Assembly (NCBI GenBank): GCA_965229445.1
Contig: OZ245876.1
Coordinates: forward strand, 2,294,001-2,358,000
Reading direction: 5' to 3'
DNA length: 64,000 bases
From: Owenweeksia sp965229445
Lineage (GTDB): Bacteria > Bacteroidota > Bacteroidia > Flavobacteriales > Schleiferiaceae
Shown: one piece after another, positions 22,896 to 30,383 of the stretch
Layout of the letters: the number at the start of each line of letters is the position of its first letter
Numbering within the stretch: the first letter of the stretch is position 1
The notes under the pieces: model-generated
The model's database searches: none
What the model was told of the DNA's origin: nothing
The model's input: only the letters and a program-made list of their open reading frames with translations
Position numbers and translations under genes: made by a program

Positions 22896-24320
22896 TTATG
22901 ATTCTTCAATAAATTCTTCACTAAATCCTAATAAAAACAGATTTTCTTGTGCTCTGGTAAATGCCGTGTAAAGCCACCGCAAATCTTCCATAACCAGTTG
23001 ATCATTTGGAAACCAGGGCTTTTCTACAAATACATTTTTCCACTGCCCTCCTTGAGATTTATGGCAGGTGATGGCGTAAGCAAACTTTACCTGAAGGGCA
23101 TTGTAGTATGGATTCTCCTTGATTAATTTTCTTCTCTTAAACTTTTGTTTAATATGCGTAAAATCCTCTTCCACTTGTTTATACAACTTTCCCGAGTCCT
23201 CCCACGATAGGGCAGCTGCATCAAGATCTAATACATCCAGATTAAGGATTACTTCAAAAGGATCCTGGGAAGGATAATCAATCATACGCACCAAAACGCG
23301 GGCAAAATGATGACCGTAGAGGTGGTTCACTTCAAAAATTTCTAATATCTCCAGTATATCTCCATTGGCAATAAAGCCAGCCTTAGAATTGTCAGGAAGC
23401 CAGAAATAGTTATTCTTTACGACCATTAAAAAATCTCCGGAAGATATCCGATCCTCCTGCCAAAGAATTCTCATTCTAATCTGTTTGTTATAAAGGTTTG
23501 CACGTTTATTGGATCTGACGATGACTATGGTCCCCTCTCTTCCTACCTCATTATAAGAGTCATTCAAGGCGTCTTCTATTGCGTAGCCTTCTACTAATCG
23601 ATGTACCTGCGAGCCTGTAGCAAACTGAGGCTTATCAAAAAATTGCTTTCGCTGATTATCTCGAAGTCTGGTTGCATTCAGAAGAATCTCAGAACTTTTA
23701 TGCTGCCTCTTTACCTCGGTCATAACCACTTCTTTAGCTTCAACACCCTCATGTAAGTCAAGGTGCTTAAGGTCTAAAGCCGGACTAAAGTCACTACCTA
23801 CCGGTGGTAACTGACCTATGTCGCCTACCAATATCAACTTACAATTTACACCTTCACTCACATACTTGATGAGATCAGATAGTAGCGAATTACTACTAAG
23901 ATTTGACGCGCCACCCCCAATCATAGAAGCTTCATCTACTATGTAAACACAATTGCTTGACTGGTTCGCTTTTAGAATGAATCCCGGAGCAGCGCCTGAT
24001 CCTGATTTCACCCGATATATATAACGATGTATAGTTGAGGCACTCCTCCCTGTGTATTGAGAAATTACTTTTGCTGCTCTACCCGTGGGGGCCATTAATA
24101 CAGCTTTAAGTTTAATACGGGTAATTCCTTTAGCCAGGGCTTTTATTAAGCTTGTTTTCCCTGTCCCCGCATACCCTTTTAGCAAAAAGACCTTCTCATT
24201 ATCACGATTTTCCAAGAATTGTGAAACAGCTCTTAGTGCCTCATCCTGGTGTGGAGTGGGCTCATGCCCGAAGAATCTGACAAGGCTCTGGTATAATTCT
24301 GAATTCACAAAGTTATGCAT
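22896..24320 (-). CDS. ATP-dependent RecD2/Dda-like DNA helicase
   Basis: 474 residues of superfamily 1B helicase. The Q-motif region TPHQDEAL is followed by Walker A GYAGTGKTSLIK (49-60), Walker B VYIVDEASMIG, motif III LVGDIGQLPPVG and, near the C-terminus, a UvrD_C_2-type segment YAITCHKSQGGQW plus WLYTAFTRAQENLFLLG. This compact form is common in Bacteroidota and resembles phage Dda and the helicase core of RecD, without RecBC in the window. It presumably unwinds DNA 5' to 3' in repair or replication restart. It diverges from the gene at 24422. Confidence 0.9.
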   Translation of the reverse strand: MHNFVNSELYQSLVRFFGHEPTPHQDEALRAVSQFLENRDNEKVFLLKGYAGTGKTSLIKALAKGITRIKLKAVLMAPTGRAAKVISQYTGRSASTIHRYIYRVKSGSGAAPGFILKANQSSNCVYIVDEASMIGGGASNLSSNSLLSDLIKYVSEGVNCKLILVGDIGQLPPVGSDFSPALDLKHLDLHEGVEAKEVVMTEVKRQHKSSEILLNATRLRDNQRKQFFDKPQFATGSQVHRLVEGYAIEDALNDSYNEVGREGTIVIVRSNKRANLYNKQIRMRILWQEDRISSGDFLMVVKNNYFWLPDNSKAGFIANGDILEILEIFEVNHLYGHHFARVLVRMIDYPSQDPFEVILNLDVLDLDAAALSWEDSGKLYKQVEEDFTHIKQKFKRRKLIKENPYYNALQVKFAYAITCHKSQGGQWKNVFVEKPWFPNDQLVMEDLRWLYTAFTRAQENLFLLGFSEEFIEES

Positions 24321-24380
24321 TGGATAAAATTACAGTCATTTATAGGATGGACCCCGCAAATAGTCAATAGAAAAAAGTTG

Positions 24381-24388
24381 TAGTTTTG
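24381..24388 (+). promoter_or_regulatory. Candidate -7 element upstream of the pseudopilin-like gene
   Basis: TAGTTTTG matches TAnnTTTG and lies 33 bp before the ATG at 24422. No matching -33 TTTG is seen. Confidence 0.45.
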
Positions 24389-24421
24389 TGCGCGTCACGA
24401 AAATAATCAGGCTTCAACACT

Positions 24422-25030
24422 ATGAATTCAAGGGTTTCCACAATTGTCCAGATTGTTCTTGTTATTGCGGTTATTTTACTGGGGTATAGTTTGTATGAAA
24501 TCATCCAGGAGCCAATCAGGTTTGAAAAAATCAAAACACAACGTTACGATCAGACTAAGCTTCGCTTAGAACAGATCAGGGATGTTCAAAAAGCCTATCG
24601 AGCAGAATACGGTGAATTTGCAGGTGACTTCAATACGCTAATTGCATTTGTAGATACCGGTAAGCAAACCATTATTGAACGTAAGGATTCAACCTTTGTA
24701 TATTTTGATGAGGTCTATCTTAAAGATAGGGAAAAAGATACAATAATAACCCGCGTAATTGGTTACAAGAATATCAAGGAATCACTATTTTCAAGTGATT
24801 TTGATCCTACATTATTGAAGTACATACCCTTTACTGATAATCGCGAATTCACTTTGGAATCTGATAAACTCACGGTTAATGACATTATCGTTCCAGTATT
24901 TGAAGCAAGAGCTGAGAACAAGGACATCTTTGCGGATATTTGGGATAAATACGAAGAATTCATTGACAAGGATTATGCTCTTAAAGTAGGATCGCTCACA
25001 GAACCTACCCTCAGTGGAAACTGGAAATAG
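24422..25030 (+). CDS. Single-pass membrane protein with pseudopilin-like organisation
   Basis: 202 residues: one N-terminal hydrophobic helix (about residues 8-27, IVQIVLVIAVILLGYSLYE), then a long polar helix and a globular part. The stretch IRDVQKAYRAEYGEFAGDFN resembles the 'IR..QEAYY..NG.Y..SFDEL' pattern following the membrane helix in pseudopilins and type IV pilins, but the GFxxxE prepilin cleavage site is absent. The remainder is beta-rich with charged ends (WDKYEEFIDKDYALKVG). It overlaps the DUF3822 gene by 17 bp, which in turn overlaps rsmD, forming a three-gene operon. Function unknown; the pilin-like reading is inference from pattern, not a family assignment. Confidence 0.72.
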   Translation: MNSRVSTIVQIVLVIAVILLGYSLYEIIQEPIRFEKIKTQRYDQTKLRLEQIRDVQKAYRAEYGEFAGDFNTLIAFVDTGKQTIIERKDSTFVYFDEVYLKDREKDTIITRVIGYKNIKESLFSSDFDPTLLKYIPFTDNREFTLESDKLTVNDIIVPVFEARAENKDIFADIWDKYEEFIDKDYALKVGSLTEPTLSGNWK

Positions 25031-25850
25031 TAATCACAACTATCAGTCACTAAATCTCAGTGCCTGCAAGCTATTAGTACACATACGTCAAGACGGAGCA
25101 TCCGCAATATTAGTAGACAGTCTATCAAATGATGTCGTTAAAATATTAATAAAGTCTTGGTTAGCGACTAATAGACTAAGTAAACTCAAAGAATATGTTG
25201 CGGGATTATTTAGCGATCATGAATTGATAGTATCTGATTGTGCATCAGTAAATTATGTGTTGTCTCTTCCGAAGTTTACCCTGATACCGGATATTTTATA
25301 TCACCAAGGATCTGGGTCAACAATCCTTGCCAGTTCAGCCAGACTGGAATCTGAAGATCAGGTCTTTAGCGACTTCCTATCGCACCGCGATTCTGTTCTT
25401 ATCTATTCAATAGAGGAGAGCTTCCATAATTTTCTAAAGGAGTCCAATTCCAATACCCAAATTGCCCACAACGGCTACGCACTGAATGCATTATCATTGA
25501 AATTAGGGTTGTCGCAATCACGTTACCTATTAATGATATCCGATTCTTTTGCTGAACTTTTTATTACCGAAAATGGCAAATTGATCTTCTACAATCAGTT
25601 TCCACATGATGTGCCAGAAGATCTTTTGTACTACGTCCTATTTGCGTTAGAGCAAAATCGAATAATTGCTACAGAAATTGAAGTTAAAATAATTATACAG
25701 ACCGAGTCTGAGAATAATCCATTTAAGACTCTTTTGGCAACATACTTGGGATCGGTGGAAGAATTGCCGTTAAAACCAATTGTGGCTCATGGGCATCACT
25801 ATTCAAAAAGAGAATTGCGGGCAATTACTAATCTGTTAGCTTTATTATGA
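25014..25850 (+). CDS. DUF3822-type protein (predicted actin-like ATPase fold)
   Basis: 278 residues starting at GTG (25014), inside the end of the preceding gene. Segments such as LSACKLLVHIRQDGASAILV, YLLMISDSFAELFITENGKL and FYNQFPHDVPEDLLYYVLFAL follow the DUF3822 family of Bacteroidota. As I recall, a structure of this family (B. thetaiotaomicron BT3980) shows an actin/ASKHA-type fold; that is memory, not visible here. A clear nucleotide-binding DxGxxxT signature is not seen, so ATPase activity is uncertain. The gene order (membrane protein, DUF3822, rsmD) has 17-bp and 4-bp overlaps. An actin fold beside a pilin-like membrane protein recalls PilM-PilN pairs. Confidence 0.8.
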   Translation: METGNSNHNYQSLNLSACKLLVHIRQDGASAILVDSLSNDVVKILIKSWLATNRLSKLKEYVAGLFSDHELIVSDCASVNYVLSLPKFTLIPDILYHQGSGSTILASSARLESEDQVFSDFLSHRDSVLIYSIEESFHNFLKESNSNTQIAHNGYALNALSLKLGLSQSRYLLMISDSFAELFITENGKLIFYNQFPHDVPEDLLYYVLFALEQNRIIATEIEVKIIIQTESENNPFKTLLATYLGSVEELPLKPIVAHGHHYSKRELRAITNLLALL

Positions 25851-26392
25851 TTCGAATTATCGGCGGCGATTTCAAAGGTCGAAAATTAAGAGCTCCTCGC
25901 AATTTACCGGTAAGACCCACCACTGACCGCGCCAAAGAAGCACTGTTCAATATCCTTTATACCCGTATTAATTTCGAAGAAGTGCAAGCATTGGATCTAT
26001 TTTGCGGAACCGGTAATTTGTCTTTTGAACTCATCAGTAGAGGATGCAAGGAGGTAACATGTGTTGATAATTATCGGAACTGCATCGCCTTTGTGGAAAA
26101 GACTTGTCGGGAGTTGGGAATTGAAAACATAAATGCCATAAAGTCGGATGCACTCCATTTTCTCAACCGAACTACCAGCAAGTTTGACCTCATACTAGCT
26201 GATCCCCCTTATGACTATCAAAATTATGAAGGCCTAATTTCAGCAATCTTGGCAGAAGGAGTACTTTCTAATTCAGGAAGCTTGATCATTGAGCATGATT
26301 CACAAATTAAGCTTCAGGATTTGTCCTATTTTAAAGAAAGTAGAAGATATGGCAACTCCAGTTTTAGCTTTTTTAAGGATCTGGATTTCTAG
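25847..26392 (+). CDS. rsmD: 16S rRNA (guanine966-N2)-methyltransferase RsmD
   Basis: 181 residues. The N-terminus MIRIIGGDFKGRKL and RPTTDRAKEALFNIL are RsmD signatures. The SAM-binding loop is LDLFCGTGNLSFE (49-61) and the catalytic motif is ADPPYDY. It methylates G966 of 16S rRNA in the small subunit. It overlaps the DUF3822 gene by 4 bp (ATGA) and is convergent with rdgB, the two genes sharing 4 bp at their ends. Confidence 0.95.
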   Translation: MIRIIGGDFKGRKLRAPRNLPVRPTTDRAKEALFNILYTRINFEEVQALDLFCGTGNLSFELISRGCKEVTCVDNYRNCIAFVEKTCRELGIENINAIKSDALHFLNRTTSKFDLILADPPYDYQNYEGLISAILAEGVLSNSGSLIIEHDSQIKLQDLSYFKESRRYGNSSFSFFKDLDF

Positions 26393-26976
26393 ACGGACTG
26401 CACCATTTCGAAGAATCTTTGGAATTCAACTAATGCCCTTTTTCGATGACTCAATTTGTTTTTCACCTCCATAGACATTTCAGCAAAAGTTTGATCGTAC
26501 CCTAGCGGAATAAACAGAGGATCGTACCCAAAACCCTTATTACCAATAGGGGTATCTGAGATCGTTCCTTCTACTATTCCTTCGAAAAACCTGTATTGTC
26601 CGTATTCATTCATATAGGCAAGAATGGTTCGGAACGTAGCGGTACGATTTTGAACTTGTTGCATCTCCTGCAACAACTTGCTAATATTCTGCGAAGAAGT
26701 GGCATTCTCACCAGCATATCTGGCTGAAAACACTCCCGGGTCACCTCCTAAAGCATGTACTTCCAAACCTGTATCATCTGCCAAACAAGCTTTGCCAGTT
26801 GTCTTAAATACCGCCTTCACTTTTAAGAGGGCATTCTCATATAGTGTAGAACCGGTTTCAGCAATGTCCTGGGTATAATTAATATCACTTAAGGAAAGGA
26901 GTCTGCGATTGGTTAAGATTTGTTTAGCCTCATTAACCTTAGACTGGTTATGGGTTGCTAAGATGATTTCTTGCAT
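26389..26976 (-). CDS. rdgB: Non-canonical purine NTP pyrophosphatase (RdgB/HAM1)
   Basis: 195 residues with ATHNQSKVNEAKQIL at the N-terminus (substrate Asn/Lys loop), DDTGLEVHALGGDPGVFSAR (catalytic Asp and general base) and the C-terminal GYDPLFIP and KNKLSHRKRAL segments typical of the family. It hydrolyses ITP, dITP and XTP to monophosphates, keeping deaminated purines out of nucleic acids. It lies downstream of rlmH's 3' end in the opposite order: both are leftward, rdgB distal to rlmH by 147 bp. Confidence 0.96.
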   Translation of the reverse strand: MQEIILATHNQSKVNEAKQILTNRRLLSLSDINYTQDIAETGSTLYENALLKVKAVFKTTGKACLADDTGLEVHALGGDPGVFSARYAGENATSSQNISKLLQEMQQVQNRTATFRTILAYMNEYGQYRFFEGIVEGTISDTPIGNKGFGYDPLFIPLGYDQTFAEMSMEVKNKLSHRKRALVEFQRFFEMVQSV

Positions 26977-27123
26977 TGGGTGGTTGCTGCTATTTGATGG
27001 TTGGATATGATGGTAAAGTTGAAAGAAACTCTTGTTTTCGGATTAAATATGCGTTGAATCACCATTTTATTCGATGAATGGTTCAAAATGTATTAACATT
27101 CTAACTTTTGCAGGAAGGTAAAC

Positions 27124-27597
27124 TTATTCATTGTGATATGGGTGATTGTTTATTATAGTAAACGCCCGATATAATTGCTCCGCGAAAATAAGTCTAATCA
27201 ACTGATGTGAGTAGGTCATTGGCGACAATGAAATGCTGGTTGAAGCCAATTCGTAGATACTTTGATCAAATCCATATGCCCCTCCGATAACAAATACTAA
27301 TCTTGTCTTACCCATCGATAAGAGCTTATTTACATATTTAGCAAAACTCTTTGAATCATTTCCTGATCCGTGTTCATCAAGCAACACAACAAAATCACCA
27401 GGCAATAATGCTTTCTTAATGGTCACTGACTCGATTCGCTTGAATTCATTCGGGGTTGCTGATTTGGGGAGTCTTGCATCTTTAAGACTAATCACTTCAA
27501 TTTGATGAAATCTTCTTATGCGGTTGACAAACTTATCAATCAATTTCTCCAGAGCCTCGTCCTTGGTTTTACCAATTTCTAATAACACGAGCTTCAT
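27124..27597 (-). CDS. rlmH: 23S rRNA (pseudouridine1915-N3)-methyltransferase RlmH
   Basis: 157 residues from the ATG at 27597, exactly the usual RlmH length, starting MKLVLLEIGKTKDEALEKL. The SPOUT knot is visible in FVIGGAYGFDQSIYELAS and LSLSP-like SISLSPMTYSHQLIRLI, ending in the conserved NNHPYHNE. It methylates pseudouridine 1915 in helix 69 of 23S rRNA. The frame is open up to 27648, but those 17 extra codons would overlap the diverging nadC and are not family-like. Confidence 0.95.
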   Translation of the reverse strand: MKLVLLEIGKTKDEALEKLIDKFVNRIRRFHQIEVISLKDARLPKSATPNEFKRIESVTIKKALLPGDFVVLLDEHGSGNDSKSFAKYVNKLLSMGKTRLVFVIGGAYGFDQSIYELASTSISLSPMTYSHQLIRLIFAEQLYRAFTIINNHPYHNE

Positions 27598-27636
27598 TCT
27601 CTTGATACTTGGTATAAAAGTTAAGTAATTTGCTCC

Positions 27637-28482
27637 ATGAGTGAACAAAGGTATGTTGATGCTTTTTTACAACAAGCGTTAGAAGAAGATATTGGTAATG
27701 GAGATCACAGCAGCAACTGTAGTATTCCATCCCATCAGCAAGCACAATTGCAATTGGTGGCCAAAGAAGCAGGAGTACTTGCCGGTTTGGCACTAAGTTG
27801 TAGGGTGTTTGAACTTATCGATTCAGAAATCGTGGTTGAAATAAATAAAGATGATGGTTCTATATTAAAAGTCGGAGATGTCGTTTGTATTCTCCGCGGC
27901 AATACACGAAACCTTTTGAAAGGAGAACGACTGTTTCTGAACATGCTCCAAAGAATGTCAGGCATTGCTACTAAAACCAATTATCTGAATTCATTGATTA
28001 CAGGTACTGCTGCTCGCTTACTCGATACTAGAAAGACCACTCCAAATATGAGGTTTTTTGAAAAATACGCCGTTAAGATGGGTGGCGGAATGAATCATCG
28101 AATGGGGCTTTATGATATGATTATGTTAAAAGATAATCATGTAGATTTTGCCGGAGGAGTGAAGTCAGCCATATTAAAAGCTAATGATTATCTGAAGCAA
28201 ATGGAATTAAATATTCCGATTGAGATCGAAACAAGAAGTTTGGAAGAGGTATCAGAAGTATTAAGTACTGGCGGAGTTCAACGAATTATGTTGGATAATT
28301 TTAATGTCGAGGACACGCAAATAGCAGTGAATTTGGTAGATGGAAAATATGAAACCGAATCTTCTGGAGGAATAACTGAGGTGAATATTCGCGAATATGC
28401 TAACACAGGGGTGGACTTCATTTCCGTCGGTGCTTTAACCCATTCCGTAAAGAGTTTGGATCTTAGCCTTAAAGCTCTGTAA
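27637..28482 (+). CDS. nadC: Nicotinate-nucleotide pyrophosphorylase (carboxylating)
   Basis: 281 residues with the quinolinate phosphoribosyltransferase signatures: ALEEDIGNGDHSS at the N-terminus, LLDTRKTTPNMRFFEKYAVK (substrate-binding Arg/Lys), GGGMNHRMGLYDMIMLKDNH and VDFISVGALTHSVKSLDLSL. It converts quinolinate and PRPP to nicotinate mononucleotide in de novo NAD synthesis. No nadA or nadB is nearby. It diverges from rlmH with only 39 bp between starts and is followed after a short gap by yihY. Confidence 0.96.
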   Translation: MSEQRYVDAFLQQALEEDIGNGDHSSNCSIPSHQQAQLQLVAKEAGVLAGLALSCRVFELIDSEIVVEINKDDGSILKVGDVVCILRGNTRNLLKGERLFLNMLQRMSGIATKTNYLNSLITGTAARLLDTRKTTPNMRFFEKYAVKMGGGMNHRMGLYDMIMLKDNHVDFAGGVKSAILKANDYLKQMELNIPIEIETRSLEEVSEVLSTGGVQRIMLDNFNVEDTQIAVNLVDGKYETESSGGITEVNIREYANTGVDFISVGALTHSVKSLDLSLKAL

Positions 28483-28509
28483 ATCAATTTGAAATCTATC
28501 AGATACATA

Positions 28510-29427
28510 ATGCGCTGGTTCACCCTGCGATTATCCAGAATTAAACTTCCCTGGTTTCAGGGATTGAGTGTTTATAACGTCGCCGTATTCTTTTTTAAGG
28601 GAATTTATGAGGGTAGAATTACAAATAGAGCAGCTAGCGTAGCTTTTAGCTTTTTCCTTGCCTTGTTCCCTGGCATCATCTTTTTGTTCAGTCTTATTCC
28701 CTACTTTCCTTTTGAAGGATTGGAGAACGAAATTTTCTCAACTTTTCAGCAAATTTTGCCACCGGATACTTATGAAGCTACCAGGAGTACGATCGACGAT
28801 ATTATCAATAATCGACGTTCAAGCTTATTATCCTTCGGTTTTCTTTTTGCATTACTTTTTGCAACTAACGGTGTTAACTCCATGATTTCCAACTTTAACG
28901 ACTCGTTTCATCAAATTGACTCGCGAAGCTTTTGGAAGCAACAATTGGCGGCGGTTAGTCTAACAATTGTATTGTCTATTCTTTTTATTATTGGGGTTAT
29001 TACTATAGTATTCAGCTCTGGTGTAATTAATTCGATTCTAGATTTCTTTGAATTGGAAAGTATCTCTCCGTTTTTAATTGAGACTAGTCGATTTCTATTA
29101 TTAGTTCTGGTTGTACTTCTAGCGATTGCAATTTTGTACAATTTTGGTCCGGCTAAAAAAAGAGAATGGCATTTCATTTCTCCTGGTTCTATACTTGCAA
29201 CCTTGCTCATTCTAGTGTCGTCATTTGGTTTCAGTTACTACGTAAGCAACTTTGCTCAATACAACAAGTTATACGGCAGTATTGGAACACTGATGGTGAT
29301 AATGATCTGGATCTATATCAATGCCCTGGTATTGATAATCGGCTTTGAGTTAAATGCCAGTATTGCGAGCTTGAAGATTCAGCAGAGAGAGAAAGAGGTT
29401 GAGTTGGAGATACTTAATGAAGCCTAG
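28510..29427 (+). CDS. YihY/BrkB-family inner-membrane protein
   Basis: 305 residues from the ATG at 28510 (a TTG at 28489 would add seven). Six membrane segments are visible, e.g. AASVAFSFFLALFPGIIFLF, LLSFGFLFALLFATNGVNSM, FLLLVLVVLLAIAILYNFGP and LYGSIGTLMVIMIWIYINAL, the last being the conserved family signature followed by IIGFELNA. Family members were once called RNase BN; that activity is now assigned elsewhere and the true role is unknown. It lies 27 bp after nadC and probably shares its transcript. Confidence 0.92.
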   Translation: MRWFTLRLSRIKLPWFQGLSVYNVAVFFFKGIYEGRITNRAASVAFSFFLALFPGIIFLFSLIPYFPFEGLENEIFSTFQQILPPDTYEATRSTIDDIINNRRSSLLSFGFLFALLFATNGVNSMISNFNDSFHQIDSRSFWKQQLAAVSLTIVLSILFIIGVITIVFSSGVINSILDFFELESISPFLIETSRFLLLVLVVLLAIAILYNFGPAKKREWHFISPGSILATLLILVSSFGFSYYVSNFAQYNKLYGSIGTLMVIMIWIYINALVLIIGFELNASIASLKIQQREKEVELEILNEA

Positions 29428-29440
29428 TGGATTTTCAGTT

Positions 29441-30316
29441 TCACCACAGGTTTAAATCTATTGAAGGAAAGAGTTCTTTTAACTTTCTATTATCTGCTTC
29501 AAACTGTTCTGAAATAATACTTTTTAGTTGTATCTCGGCTTTAGAAATGGTTGGTGCTTTTCGTGAATTTAATTTTAGATAAATAGGTATGACCAGTTCT
29601 TGAATCCAACTTGGAATGGTTGGTTCAAGTTTCAATCCTATTCTATGTAACCGCTTACTAGTAATTGCTACAGTTTGATTTCTATGAAAAAAATCAAATG
29701 ATTCATAAAACCTAGAATCTATGTTAAGGTCCTCGGCTACCGATCTCATAAAGGCCTTTTGATTCATTTTCAAAGCTTCAAATTGATAAACCAACAATCT
29801 ATCTGGACCTAACAAGTCGAACCACCTTTTCAAATACGATACATATCTAGTTTGCTCTATGTAATTAGACCACTCTCGAGGAGCATTGCGATAATCCAAA
29901 TATTCTTTAAATGTCATGTGAGTGTTCTTCATTCGATACCTATTAAACTTCCAATGCGAATACAACCTATCTGCAGGTTTTCTTAGAATAAAGATAACTT
30001 TTACCGAATTTGGCAGTTTTGAGATTATTTGCAACGGTGTATTTTGGTAAATATAGACAGGGGTCGCTTCTAACAACCACTTCTCGTCTTTCACGCTATT
30101 AAAAAATTTCCCATATGCAGCTAGACCGTGATCATGAATATTGGCCTTTTGGTTGAAATGATTAACAGAATCAGCCAAAAAGTAGGTTTCTTTTACTTTT
30201 GAAGGACAAACTTCTGGATGTGCTCCCAGCCAAAAGAATAATGAACTAGTGCCACATTTTGGAGCACCCGCGATTATTAAATTTGGAGTAGTCTTAAAGG
30301 TTTTATCCTTATCCAT
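29441..30316 (-). CDS. Sulfotransferase, first of three
   Basis: 291 residues from the ATG at 30316 (a TTG at 30361 adds 15). The PAPS 5'-phosphosulfate loop is IIAGAPKCGTSSLFFWLGAH, and the 3'-phosphate motif is VIFILRKPADRLYSHW. KETYFL and the YQFEALK region also fit PF00685-type sulfotransferases of polysaccharides. It would move sulfate from PAPS to a glycan hydroxyl or amine in the cytoplasm. Codon and base use is more AT-rich than in the flanking genes, suggesting separate acquisition. It ends 13 bp from the convergent yihY stop and diverges from the YfhO-like gene. Confidence 0.88.
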   Translation of the reverse strand: MDKDKTFKTTPNLIIAGAPKCGTSSLFFWLGAHPEVCPSKVKETYFLADSVNHFNQKANIHDHGLAAYGKFFNSVKDEKWLLEATPVYIYQNTPLQIISKLPNSVKVIFILRKPADRLYSHWKFNRYRMKNTHMTFKEYLDYRNAPREWSNYIEQTRYVSYLKRWFDLLGPDRLLVYQFEALKMNQKAFMRSVAEDLNIDSRFYESFDFFHRNQTVAITSKRLHRIGLKLEPTIPSWIQELVIPIYLKLNSRKAPTISKAEIQLKSIISEQFEADNRKLKELFPSIDLNLW

Positions 30317-30383
30317 TAGTCTATTTGTTAGATGAAGAATCCTATTTTCGCCAAACGACAATGAACCAACATGGAGCTATTCT

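Noticed and set aside
27598..27648. Upstream extension of rlmH by 17 codons
   Set aside because: It overlaps the diverging nadC start, and the shorter form has the exact family length and N-terminus.
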